Part shown: positions 35,619 through 46,427 of the stretch, piece after piece
How the letters are laid out: each line of letters begins with the position of its first letter
Numbering within the stretch: the stretch's first letter is position 1
From: Vermamoeba vermiformis
Taxonomy: Eukaryota > Tubulinea > Echinamoebida
Direction of reading: 5' to 3'
Assembly: GCA_045837725.1 (NCBI GenBank)
Contig: JBEWZL010000266.1
Span: forward strand, 1-64,000
DNA: 64,000 nucleotides
Position numbers and translations under genes: made by a program
The notes under the pieces: model-generated
Seen by the model: the letters and a program-made list of their open reading frames with translations, nothing else
Told to the model about the DNA's origin: nothing
Databases searched by the model: none

Positions 35619-35624
35619 ATAAAA
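35619..35624 (+). terminator. Polyadenylation signal of the chitinase gene
   Basis: AATAAA about 80 nt after the chitinase stop and about 95 nt before the MED7 start. Confidence 0.5.
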
Positions 35625-35718
35625 GCCAAGATTTTCAGCTAGTCCCGAAGAATTTTTGCTGATCCAAAAAAAAAATTGGGCTTGCCAGTTATTCTTTTAT
35701 ATTTTTTAATACAACAAC

Positions 35719-36931
35719 ATGAGCCAAGAATTTCAAAGTGCATGGCCCTTGCCGCCATCATATTTGAAGAAGTTCTCGGCTGAAGAGATCGCCCAATTAG
35801 AACCACCGCCAATACCTGATGAAAAAAATTTGCAAGTATTTGGAATCCCTATTTTTGAGGTATGGGTTTATAAGCGGATGATAATTGACACGAAAAAATA
35901 CACATTAATCTAATATTTATTTGTAAAAATATTTATTATGGCTTTGTAGCCACTGTCATAGTATTAAAAAATTAGTATATTTATGCAGGAATTATTTATT
36001 AATTATGTATGGCATTTAGACCTACAGAGATCAATTTGAAGTTCTTGAAAAAGAAATCCAAACTCTCTACCCGAAAGATACAAACAGTAAGTTCTAATAA
36101 ATTAAGAAATATTATATCAATATGCTAATGTATTTTACAGACCATAAAACAGAGCTAAAGAAGCTAAACATGTCATTATTATTTAATTTTATGGAGCTGA
36201 TCGAAGTGCTCGTTCGTGCGCCATCAAAATACAAGAAAAAAGTCGAAAATATCGAACAAATTATGATTAATATGCATCACTTATTGAACACTTATCGTCC
36301 TCATCAAGCGCGACAAATGTTGATTGCTCTAATGCAAGATCAAATTGAACGACGACAGCGTACCGTGGATCTGCTTGACTCGTATGTATTTTTCATTAAT
36401 TATAAGCATTTCCTTATTAGGAAATCATTTAATAATCCTTCGTGGAACTTTGACCGGATCTCAATATTTTTTTTGTGTTCGGACGTAGCGCTAATTGTAT
36501 TTTATTTCCTAATTAGGAAATTAACTGAGGCCGACAAAATGTTAGACGAATGCACGAAGAAAATTGAACAAATGCACCAAGCTGTAAATAACAACACTGT
36601 AGATCTGCGATTGAGCAACGAGATAGCCAGTGCTAATAATAACAATACTAATAAGAATACCAAAATTATGAATATTCGCAGTAGTGTGCATATTCACACG
36701 AATAAGAAAGAAGTTGGCCATGCGGAGAACAAACACGTCAAAAATATGAATGGCGACGACATGCAGATTGACGGAGATATGAACGGCCATATTAATAGTA
36801 CTAATAATAGTAATAGTAATAGTAATATTTCTGACGAAGACAAATTAAAACAAGAAAAATTGAAGAGAGACGAAGAGGCGAAGAATTATTACAAGAATTT
36901 GAAATTGCTGCGACAATCGATCAAGAAATAA
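35719..36931 (+). CDS. MED7: Mediator complex subunit 7
   Basis: Nuclear coactivator subunit that, with MED21, forms the hinge of the Mediator middle module. Characteristic MED7 features: an N-terminal WPLPPSYLKKF with a following EPPPIPDEK, then ELKKLNMSLLFNFMELIEVL and the hallmark HHLLNTYRPHQARQMLIALM. A C-terminal coiled coil follows (TEADKMLDECTKKIEQMHQ). The protein then continues into an Asn-rich, low-complexity tail (SNEIASANNNNTNKN, NSNSNSN) ending LRQSIKK at 36931, longer than the common MED7. Four exons. The third intron contains the palindrome-bounded insert 36408-36521. Confidence 0.9.
36408..36521. mobile_element. Palindrome-bounded 114-nt intronic insert, MITE or introner candidate
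   Basis: Bounded by ATTTCCTTATTAGGAAAT (36408-36425) and the perfect 18-nt palindrome ATTTCCTAATTAGGAAAT (36504-36521). It fills nearly all of the MED7 intron. The working 3' splice site lies inside the right palindrome (CCTAATTAG then GAAATTAACTG), which restores the frame as DSKLTEADK. The interior holds CTAAT and a long T run but no ORF. Mobile origin is inferred from the terminal repeats and from related palindromes in other introns. Confidence 0.4.
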
Positions 36932-37091
36932 ACAAACGATTGGTCTTTGCATAATCGTACTCACCTCTCGACTAAGTCGGTTTGTATTTAGGTTCTTTGG
37001 CTCCATAGAAATTTCTATCATTCAGATCCGCGTAAATTTTTTTTTGCCAGGAGTTAACGTCCTTTAAATTCATTTATTTAACAAGAGCACA

Positions 37092-37714
37092 ATGGAGACC
37101 GGTGATTTTTGGGGTTATATGTCGCCTCATTTGGCGGCAGCAGGTCTTGCCGTGTTTTGCTCGATCGAGTCGTATTGCGTGTGGAAATCCAACCAAGATC
37201 CATACTTAGGCCCAATGGACCATCAAAGACCTTTCGGTAAGCCATTAATTACGGATATATGCACCACGTTTTCATCAGTCGTTTAAACTAAATTTTAAAT
37301 TTTGAATCTGGTCTTTGTCTTCAGTAAAATTCTAAATAATTCTAAAATTCAAATTACTATTCATATTGCTATTTTACGCAATGGCGAGATGTTACAGAAA
37401 TGAAATTAAAAATCGTGTTTGTGTTCAATTTAGGTAATTTTTCTGACCGTTAATTTCTAGTCACATTTTGGGCCGTAGTCTTTGGCCTACCTGTATATAC
37501 ACTCGTCAATATTATCACCAGCGTTGCAGGCACTGTACAGTACGGACTGCCCTACTTCAAAACCTTGCCAGGCATTGCCGGACTCACCACCGCTGGCTTA
37601 AGCGTGGCATTTCTATTCAATCAGGAAATTATCCGATTTTTTCGAAGAATTTTTGGCAAGAAACATCCCGTGGACGTTGTGGAGCCAGATCCCGCTTCTG
37701 CAACACAACAGTAA
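37092..37714 (+). CDS. Small membrane protein, unknown
   Basis: Two exons (37092 to about 37236, and about 37460-37714) give about 135 residues. Segments: HLAAAGLAVFCSIESYCVW, then FWAVVFGLPVYTLVNIITS, then GIAGLTTAGLSVAFLFNQ, with a basic tail (RFFRRIFGKKHPVDVVEP). The frame across the intron (HQRPF then VTFWAVV) is good. No family recognised. The DPYLGPMDHQRP loop is a possible landmark for searches. AATAAA lies shortly after the stop near 37766. Confidence 0.5.
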
Positions 37715-37988
37715 CGCATGTAACTCTGTACAGTACAAGATAATATATCAGTCGATTGCAATAGAAAATAAATAGGGTCTATAGTAGTCGTTCATCAGCA
37801 GTTAAATGACAATTTGGATCTTGGAGGGGTGTTTTGGGCGATTGCAAGGATTGACGTCAATAGTAATAAATGAAACTATCGAGATGTCTTTTATAGTAAG
37901 TCTAATCGACATTACTGAAAAGCAAATTTCCCTCAAACTGACCGCGCACGAATCAAGCGTTCAATCGATTGACGCTATACTGCAATGG

Positions 37989-39513
37989 TCAATAAAGCAC
38001 TAACAAGCCACAAAGAGCCCACAATAGCCAAGAAGAAGATACTACAGCACGAGTATTGCTAGTGACATTCGAGTCTGGTCCGTTGTTGCTGTTGCTCGGT
38101 GTGCCAGGCACTGTTGCACTCGATGGACCACTGCTGGGACTGCTGTTGTTGCCACCACTGCTCGGCGATGACACCGCAGGACACGAGAATGACACGTTGA
38201 CACTTGTGCCGAATGCACCAAAGCGATTGAGCTCGAACTGCACCTCAACTTGAGAGTCCTCAATGCCAAAGCTCTTGACGTTCGTGATAACTTGGCCGCA
38301 CTGATCCGTGTAATTGCAGACCAGCGAGGCATCGAACACTTTGAACCTGCACGTGTCGAGTGCTGTCCTGTCGCACGTGTAGTCAATCACTGGGCGCACA
38401 GAGCACAACGGCGCAGTGGACACGCCATTCGCATGGCCGAGGAATATGTCGTGAGAATTGTATGCCACGCCGCCACTGTAAGTCCCTGCACTGCTGTCGC
38501 CAACGAAATCTCCGTTGAGGTACCACTGGCCCTTGTTTCGTTGCAGCAAAATCGCCTGACTGAACGCAGCGACAATGAAGGTGTTGGCATCGACGGACAC
38601 GACGCGAGTGCCGAGCCAAGTCAGGCCCAAGTCCTTGCCAGTCGTCGTGCTTGTCAGTGACCACGTGCCATTGACGCGCGTGTACAAGTACATGACACCC
38701 ACTTCGTTGTTGTCGCCGTAGAATGTTGCAATGACCGTGTCGTCTCCGTTCCACACCGCAGCTGTCAATTTCGTGGCGCCGATCGTGATTTTGTCGCTCA
38801 ACGACCACGAGTTGTTGGCCTGACGCTCGTAAAAGTGAATTTCAGCGTAGTTCTTGGTGACGGTGATCACGTGCGTGTCAGTGATTTGGAAGAACGGGCC
38901 CGCAGCTAAGACAGTAGGCATGGCCATGGACACGGTGAAGTTGAACGTGCTAATAAGCGTCCAATTCGATGCTACGTATTGATAAGTGTACAACGTGTCG
39001 GTCGAGATCCCGATGAACGAGCCGTCAGGAAGGAAATCTCCGTAGTTAAATTTGATGACGGAGTTATCTAGCACGGTGAAGTTGCTGATAGTTCCATCTT
39101 CATTAGGAATATAAAGTTCGCAGCGAACTGTCTGGCTGGTCTGCAGCGGGATCGAGCTCCATGAAACCCATTGGCCATCCGTTGCCGTGTAACTGAGAAA
39201 GCTCGTTGTGTTCGTAACGGGATGAGTAACTATATGTTCATATTGGCCAGTAGTATTGCGCTTATAGACGAGAGTTTGGGCCGAATCTCGCTCGTGAAGT
39301 GCGATCAGACTGTCTTTCGCGGCCAAAATAACAGGATTGGTACGCGGCTCTGCAGGGAAGATAAAACTCGCTGTAAGAGTCTATATGAAATAAGATTAAC
39401 ATTGTGGAAGGATAGAAGGTGAAGTAACGCACACTCCTCGTTGGCGCGATCTGCACAGCACCAAAACAAACAGAAAATAGTAAAAATACGGTAAAAATAA
39501 ATAATCGAATCAT
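37989..39513 (-). CDS. Secreted beta-propeller-like protein with GPI-type tail
   Basis: The start at 39513 gives a signal peptide (FIFTVFLLFSVCFGAVQ). The first intron (GTGCGT donor, about 39370-39430) joins IAPTRS to TLTASFIFPAEPRTNP. The 445-residue exon contains repeated beta-strand blocks of about 50-60 residues, such as LVYKRNTTGQYEHIVTHP, LYTYQYVASNWTLISTF, IHFYERQANNSWSLSDK and MYLYTRVNGTWSLTSTT. The alternation of 'Y.R..NG.WSL' suggests an FG-GAP/WD-like propeller. A Cys-rich module (CSVRPVIDYTCDRTALDTC), a Ser/Pro/Asn linker and a hydrophobic tail (SSSWLLWALCGLLVLY) follow. A cell-surface protein of unknown role. Confidence 0.7.
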
Positions 39514-39963
39514 CAATCAGACTTGTGGATATGAAATAATAAAAATTTTTTTTTTTTTGCGAAGGATTATTGCGCATTTAAGCAAAAGATTTTGGCAAAA
39601 ATAGTCAATTAATCAATCATTAGTGTGTACCTGATTTTATTGTGTTTCAAACGCGGGATCTTGTCGGCAACTTCTGCGCTCAAGCTTGTAGGTCATTCTA
39701 TGACGTAGTACTTTAAATCATAGTAGAGAATATACGGTCATTATTGTGGTGTTGACTTGTGCAAAAATAAAACAATAAGAAATTGAAATGTAAAGATTTG
39801 TGCATCCGCTCATTTTGCGCAGGAATATTGCGCATCTACCGACCTGGAAATAATTAATGCGTCACTAGATTTTGTTGTTTCATTTCTAAACAATTAGCTA
39901 CGAGTGTTATCCATGACAATGCTAATAAAATAGCGAATGAAGCGCAGAAGGACAGCGCACGGC
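39514..39963. promoter_or_regulatory. Divergent intergenic region with ATTGCGCAT copies
   Basis: 450 bp between two divergent starts. The 9-mer 'attgcgcat' occurs at about 39570 and about 39828. There is a run of 12 T near 39548. It could hold promoters for both genes. No known factor site was identified. Confidence 0.35.
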
Positions 39964-41376
39964 ATGAACAATCCCCCAAAACGACAAAAGGTCCAAAAAG
40001 ACCTATTATTGTGGCAACTACCAAACGAAATAATCGTCGATATTGTTTTTTACTTGGACTTGAAAGACATACACAGGTAAAGACGAATATTTTGTAATAA
40101 ATCCCTAATTTTTTTAAATATTTCTATCCCCTTTTTGCTGACTTACTGCGCACGCAAAACAATTTACAATGTAGACGGATTTTTTAAAAACGACAAATTA
40201 ATTTTTAACGAAACAATTGCTAGCGTATGTTTGGTCACGAAAGCAAGCAAAAAGATTTGGACCTACGTCACAAAATTGCACGCACTCCCTTACAAAGCAG
40301 CTCCGTGGAAACTCGGTTATGGCGCGCTTTCAAAATTACTGTCAGCAGTTTCATTGTCCGCTATTCAAAGTATGTCATATTGGGGGCTTGAGTACGAGAT
40401 CAAAGAGTAAGTACTGGTTCTTCTAGACAATTATACAAGTGATTTAAATATTGAGATACCTTCTTAATAGCTCAACAGATTTCTTCCTATTGCAACCATG
40501 AGCGGTTTGACTGGACTTATAATACTTCAGCCTATACAATCAGGGCTGTTAGAGTACTTAACAGCACTCACAAAACTTCAGAATTTGCACATTGTTACAA
40601 AGTTTGGGGAAGAATTGGAAAATTTTTCTCAACTGCAGCACATTGTTAGTTATGACCAGAAGTACTCTGATTATTTGCAGTATCTGCCACATTTGACTTC
40701 ACTTCAGCTTGACAGTTGGCCTCAAAGAGATGCAAGCCACATAATAGCCGCCACACAACTGAAGTGTCTTTGCATAAAACATGACATTAATGAGGATAAG
40801 ATTGCTGAACTAATGCAAATGACTGGCCTAGAGCATTTAACACTACAAATACCACCACCCAACTTTCATCTTCAGTGTTTGACAAATCTTACTAGTTTAT
40901 GCATCAGACGCTTAAATGAACAAATAATTTTGCCCTCCCACATTACCTCCTTGATCCTCTATCAGCTTTGCAGTTCTTCCGTTGCTTCACTGATGAGTAT
41001 CCAATGCTTGGAGATACGTACGTTCTTTTCTTTTCTTCCTTTTATTTTAACAATTAATCTTTTTTTATTAGGTGATCTTCTTACTACTGAACATCTTGCT
41101 CAGCTAGAACAACTTCCAAATCTCCATACCTTGATTTACAAAGAAAAAATTGATAATATCAAGCACATTTCAATGTTAACTCAGCTAACACACTTGGGGT
41201 TTTATTGGATTGATGGAGCATTATCACAAACAAACCTTCAGATTTTCTCTAGCCTGACTAATCTTGGCCTCCTAGAATATTCTAATGGACCATGTGAGTC
41301 ACCATTTCTTGTTGCTGAAAATTTTCCTTTGTCACATACAGTCATTCGATATGTTGAAAGAGTGTATGACGAATAA
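39964..41376 (+). CDS. F-box/LRR protein
   Basis: Exon 1 (from 39964) encodes a basic N-terminus and F-box start WQLPNEIIVDIVFYLDLKDIH. Splicing about 40075-40223 (acceptor TTGCTAG) continues it as SVCLVTKASKKIWTYVTKL, giving a full F-box. This removes a long in-frame ORF that does not join correctly. A second intron with acceptor CTCAACAG leads to LRRs: SGLTGLIILQPIQSGLL, YLTALTKLQNLHIV, YLPHLTSLQLDSWP, CLTNLTSLCIRRL, QLPNLHTLIYK, MLTQLTHLGFY and IFSSLTNLGLLEY. A small intron at about 41019-41071 also keeps frame if retained or removed. The likely role is SCF substrate recognition through the LRRs. Confidence 0.7.
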
Positions 41377-41542
41377 ATAGCACTCTGGTAAACTATGCAC
41401 TATTGCAATAGTATATTTTGAATTAATTTTCCTAATAGCTCTTGCGTTGTTGTTTATTTCGGTTTTGTTAAAACTGAAATTTTTCAATCAGCACCAGAAG
41501 AGGTAAAAAACAAACGATTGTGCTATCATTAGTATAGTCATC

Positions 41543-42231
41543 ATGTCCGATGCAAAATACAAGCAATTAGAGAAGGCTGTTTCGATGCACTTCAAAAAAA
41601 AGCTCGCGGACAGTTGGAATAAGTACCAAGCCTTATGCAAGCGAGAAAGAGTGCCTATTAAGCCAATTTTGACTGATGCGACATTGTACAGCCACGTAAA
41701 AACAATTAAAGCTGGTGCGTAGTCTTTTTTGAATTTTAAAAATTAATTTTTATTTCACGGAAATTTTGTTCTAACGGGCTTGGCTACGCAGACGATGTCT
41801 GGGAGTTGTTGAAAAAGGAATTAAACGAATTAAAATTGACCGCTGCGAACAAGGAGAAAGAAGATCCAGAAGAAAGAGCGGCAAAACGACGAAAACTCGA
41901 AGAAGAAAATTCAAAAAAACGAGGAATTACGTGCGATAAGTGCAACGGCCACAGAATATTGTATATATACGCCAAATCTACCGATACGAACAATTTAATA
42001 TTTCCTAGCGGCTTCGATTACACCGGTAAATCAGCAGATCTAGTCAAGTACGTTTATAAGACTAAATTGGTCTATTTAGGTTATCTCCCTAACTTACTTG
42101 GCGTTGGTTGCGGCGATGGGATTGATATGAACTTGTGCGTGGACTGCGGGCACGTGGTTGGATTCGACAGCCAAGCAATATTGGCCGAATTAGAGCGCGT
42201 TGAAGCCGATCCCGATGGCGCGGAATACTGA
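41543..42231 (+). CDS. Putative zinc-ribbon protein, unknown
   Basis: Two exons from 41543. The N-terminus is helical and charged (MSDAKYKQLEKAVSMHFKKK). After the intron comes a lysine/glutamate-rich coiled coil with a bipartite basic patch (EERAAKRRKLEEENSKKRG). The C-terminal module has C-DK-C-NGHRILY and later GVGCGDGIDMNLCVDCGHVVGF. The CxxC pairs are about 65 residues apart, suggesting one zinc site. About 215 residues, stop 42231. A nuclear role is possible from the basic patch, but no family was recognised. Confidence 0.6.
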
Positions 42232-42253
42232 ACATTAGCGATGAGACTATTGT

Positions 42254-42270
42254 AATAAATCTATAATAAA
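42254..42270 (+). terminator. Polyadenylation signals of the zinc-ribbon gene
   Basis: Two AATAAA hexamers, at 42254-42259 and 42265-42270, within 40 nt of the stop. Confidence 0.5.
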
Positions 42271-42407
42271 GTTCTTAAAGTATTCTCCCTCGTGCACTTG
42301 TACAAGATCCGACCTGAACAAAAACGCCAAAAAACAGCAACGAATGGATTTATATAAAAACATGCATTGAGACTAATAGTAACCAACGTACACTGCGCTG
42401 TCATTGC

Positions 42408-45068
42408 CTAACAAATTTTTCTTCTGATTTCTTTCAGTTCGTATTGGTCGATCTCTGTTGAGGTTACTTCGATTAGATCAACTAAATTATAATAAGAACT
42501 ATAATCCGTACCACAAAGAACGCCAATTAAATTAGATTCTTCCTTCTTCTGATCAACGACGAGAGAATAAATGCAGATCTTGTTATTTTTCTCATCGACG
42601 GTGGCGCGCACAAATCGCTGTTCTACGTGAGCTTTTCCGTGAAAAGTGCGTTTAAAATTCTCAACAAATAATAACAGCGCTACGGCCTCGAGTTTCGACT
42701 GGGCGTAGATCATGCCATTGGTGCCTTCGTTGATGGCCCACAACGGAATATTCTTCTCGTGGTCCTCAAGTTCAATGTCAGGCACGCCAAGACCGTGCAA
42801 GACCTGCGCGAGATATTAGCGCGAGATTGGTGAAAAAATTCATTCGTGCTTACTCGTCGGTTGACGGACTCGCTGAGACACGCCATCTTGTGGTGCGGGC
42901 GAATAAACGGCAATTTTAGCATCTGATGGACGGCTATTGCATATAAATAGGTGAGTACTATTGAAACACGCTGATGTCTGTTGACAATAGTCTTGGCGAC
43001 ATCAAGTGTCACAGTGTCAATTGTATCACTTTAACTTACTCGGAGCATGATTAGCGGCCAGCAAAGTCGATTGTAGTACTCGAATCCACTCGAGGTCAGT
43101 GAATATGACTGTACGCAGTGGCAGTGTGATCGGTACCGCACTGATTGGATTGTCGCGCAGATCCACTCGATTCAAATGCTTGAGCCGTGCTAGGCCGTAC
43201 GGCACTTTCTTCATCATATTCGCTCTGACGTGAATGTTATATTACTATTTAAATAATCGTTAAGTAGACTTACCGAGCACTAAAACTTTGCAGATTTTCA
43301 AGTAAAGCGAGCTTAGTCGATATTTTTTTCAAATGATTGAACTGCAATTATGTCAATACTAATACGGAATGACATAATATATTAAAATAAATGATAAATT
43401 TGTTCGACTTACATCGAGATTTAAATATTCGATCTTTCTGCACCCCTTGAAAAATGACCCTGGAATGTGCTTCAGTTCAGCGCTAATGACGACATAAGTC
43501 AGATGTTCTAATCTATCCATCGAGCTGTTCCATTGTGTGATATAATCGCCTTCAAAATGCACTTCTCGTAGTCGCGTCATGTGCGAGAAGTCACACTTCC
43601 AGAACGGTGTGGCATCGCCGTAGATTTTTAACACTTCCAAATTAGTCAATTTCAACAAACTTTTTGGATTGAACGGGTCTTTGTCAGCGTTAATAATGAC
43701 TGACTTGAGCGTATTTGGTAACACAACATCGCCCTATGATGAAAGTTTGTCAGATCCGGATCCAAAAATGAAAATAATGACCTACCAACACCTCTCTATT
43801 TATAGCTAAATACTGCAAGTTCTTCGCGTGAGTAAATATCTCCCGAGCAATCTCCGAATCTTAAAATAGATAATTTTTAATTTGTACTGAAATAATAATA
43901 AGAATTAGAATTATCCCACGTACTTGTGTTGATATTCAGCGACACTAAATTAGATGCCTTGGGTGCCACCAAAGCAGGCGTGACAAATCGATGCGTGAGA
44001 TGCGTGAGCTGCGCCATGTCTTCCAACACATTGCCGAGTCGGGCGGGAATGAAGTGCGCAAAGTCGATTGATTTGACCTGCGCTCGGAACTTGCCGTCAC
44101 TGCGCGCGTCATTGCGCGTGATGTCAAATGTCACCTGAGCATGACACGTGTCAAAACAGAAGAAACTGATTCGAATCGTACGAGTGTCACTTTGGCAGTT
44201 TAGACGCAGCCAAGATCGATCATGACACCACGCGACCAAATTAAGGTGAAATTTCGTTCACTTACATGTTCTAAAGGTGTCTCCACGTGTGTAGCGAGGT
44301 AGGTGTGCAGATCCGTTTTGGCCGATTGCATGAACTCGAGTCGTTTGAGATTTGGGAACACTTTCAGCACATCTTCGGTCTTAGTAACTCTATCCTTCAT
44401 ATAATATGCCGCTAATATGTAATACAATTTGAGTTTACGGATCTAACAAATGGTTTGGATTTGTACTTACAGATCTCCAAAGAGGAGACTGAGGGGCAAA
44501 CAATATCGTTGTTAATGAGTAGTTTGAAGTCTATATTAAATATTCGAACTATTTTCAAAGTATTTGGCTTTAGGTTCTTGAATAACTGGATCGTGCACGA
44601 AACAATTTCGTCTGTTTCGCGGATATTGATTAAATTCAGCTGCTCCAGTGGCAACTGCAATAAACACGTGCTATTCATAGTATAATAAAGAATAGTTGTC
44701 CACAGGATACTTACTGGCTTGATTTTTGAAACTTGTTTCAGGACTTCCTCATCTGTTGATTGCAGAGCAAGAATTTTGCAACGATTAAGACCACATATTA
44801 TTTTATGTCTATCAAGCCATCCATATCTGACAAAAATTATTGTTAATACCGTTGAAAAAGCCAGATTTGAATGTAAAAATTAATCAAAAAATCTGAATTA
44901 CCTTAATAAATCGAGCTCATATGATCCAGTGCCTTTAATAAGTTCTGAGAATCGTTTTGATACTCGGGCGATTTTAGCGAGCATCATCCACGAGAGATGT
45001 GGAAAGATCTCTTTCTGGAACAGTTCATTTGGAACTGCGTCAATCACCGACCTGGTCAAAGCTGCCAT
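42408..45068 (-). CDS. F-box/LRR protein, large
   Basis: The start at 45068 gives an F-box, VPNELFQKEIFPHLSWMML followed by AKIARVSKRFSELI. About ten exons follow with degenerate and typical LRRs: LPLEQLNLINI, CPSVSSLEIC, VFPNLKRLEF, LKSVIINADKDP, LLKLTNLEVLKIYGD, HMTRLREVHFEGD, RLEHLTYVVIS, then ALLENLQSFSAR and GLARLKHLNRVDLRDNPIS. The C-terminal exons (42408-43020) are not LRR and encode a domain with LWAINEGTNGMIYAQSK, LLLFVENFKRTFHGKAHVE and ICIYSLVVDQKKEES, which I do not recognise. A putative SCF adaptor with an extra C-terminal domain. I treat it as one gene because the introns join in frame. Confidence 0.65.
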
Positions 45069-45777
45069 ATCGCTCTATTAAACGCAATTTAATGAACATT
45101 AGTGTAAACATTGGTTTGTCCAATCGTTTTCAAATAAAAATGATTGAAACTCGCAGATCTATTTTTGTCTATTACGAGTTGGAAGTTCAATAACTCAAAA
45201 ATATCTTCGTGTTACAATTTTCGCCTATAGTAAGCTATGAAATGAGTTCATCCTTATAATTACAAATAGCGACTGCTCGATCGGATTGTTATGGAGTGCA
45301 ATATTATTTCCCGTAAGTGTGGATTATTTTTATATTGTTCTCAAATTATTGTGACAAATAAGCAATATCATTAGCGCATTTTGGTAGAATTATTTAAATT
45401 ATTGACAGATCTTTTCTCCTAGCAGCTTTTCCGTCTTGTTCCCAAGGAAATGTCCACATTCGATATTTTTCCAAGGAGATATTGAATATATTGGAACGAC
45501 TATTAGTATGTTTTTTTTCAAAATGCCCGGGGGGGGGTAACATCGTTCTAAGCAGTATTAATTAGTTAATACTTTGCTAAGAAGCGGACTCTATCAGTAA
45601 GAGATCCAAAGAGGAATCACAGCTTGACAGCGGAGCAAAAACGTTGTGATTCAGCTCAGTTTGTTTTATGAATCATATGATAGGCAATAGGTACGCAAAT
45701 TACTTTATCGAATACATATATGCTCATAATAATTCTTTTGCTGTCAAAACTGATCCAGTTGTTGTAGACAAAAAGAA
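45069..45777. other. Intergenic region, possibly with a small multi-exon gene
   Basis: About 700 bp. A short Met-initiated stretch at 45291 (MECNIISP) can be spliced through a CTCCTAG acceptor to AFPSCSQGNVHIRYFSKE and on to ILNILERLL. A further possible exon near 45582-45671 gives KRTLSVRDPKRNHSLTAEQ and ends at a TGA. All three have plausible splice borders but no recognised domain. A run of nine G is at about 45528-45537. Confidence 0.25.
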
Positions 45778-46427
45778 ATGAAATTGTTGGTCATATTTGC
45801 CCTGTTAGTTTGCATTAGCGGTCAGGCTCTAGAACCTAATGCCATCAGCGCTGCATCGTGCACTGCAAGTAAGACATCCAACACATTTTTTAATTAAAAA
45901 CAATTTTCATTATTTTCTACCGTTTCAGAAATATCAATACTTGACTGCATACTAACATTCACTAGACGTGCTGGACTTTACCACCACGGCGAGCTGTATT
46001 GCAGATGGCACTTGGATCGTTTACGGAGATTTGAACATTGACAACGGCAAAACATTGAACGTTTCTTTTGACTTCATTAAATTGGATAGTGGAAGTCTTA
46101 ACCTTCTTGGTAAGCGAATATGATAATTATTATTATTAATAACTTTTATCTATTGACAATGGGTGCTATTATTTTTGGATCACGTGTCAAATCTGCGGAG
46201 AGCCACCATATTTGTTTTAATTATGTCAATTAGGTGAGGAATCTGCTCTTCGCATTAAAGCCGATTTAGTGACCGGCAGATTCGGTTTCATCAACATTAC
46301 TTCAGATGCGAACTTTGGGAACGGTAGATTCGTCCGAGCATTGGATCCACCCACCCGGGTTAGCCCGCTCCTTGTCCATCCGTTCAGCAATCTCTTTGAG
46401 CTTGATTTGGGCTTCATCACTGACTAA
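45778..46427 (+). pseudogene. Truncated secreted-protein gene overlapping a convergent gene
   Basis: The start at 45778 gives a clear signal peptide (KLLVIFALLVCISGQALEP). Two introns join exons encoding VLDFTTTASCIADGTWIVYG, NIDNGKTLNVSFDFIKLDSG and ALRIKADLVTGRFGFINIT, a beta-strand-rich extracellular region that might be a right-handed beta-helix. From about 46302 the frame runs antisense to the last exon of the F-box/LRR/zinc-finger gene, to a stop at 46427. The tail therefore looks accidental and the gene cut short. It could still be expressed. Symbol and role unknown. Confidence 0.5.

Noticed and set aside
40135-40222. 5' part of the ORF at 40135-40410 as the second exon of the F-box/LRR gene
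   Set aside because: No acceptor joins it in frame to exon 1. Splicing to the AG at about 40223 completes the F-box and keeps the frame.
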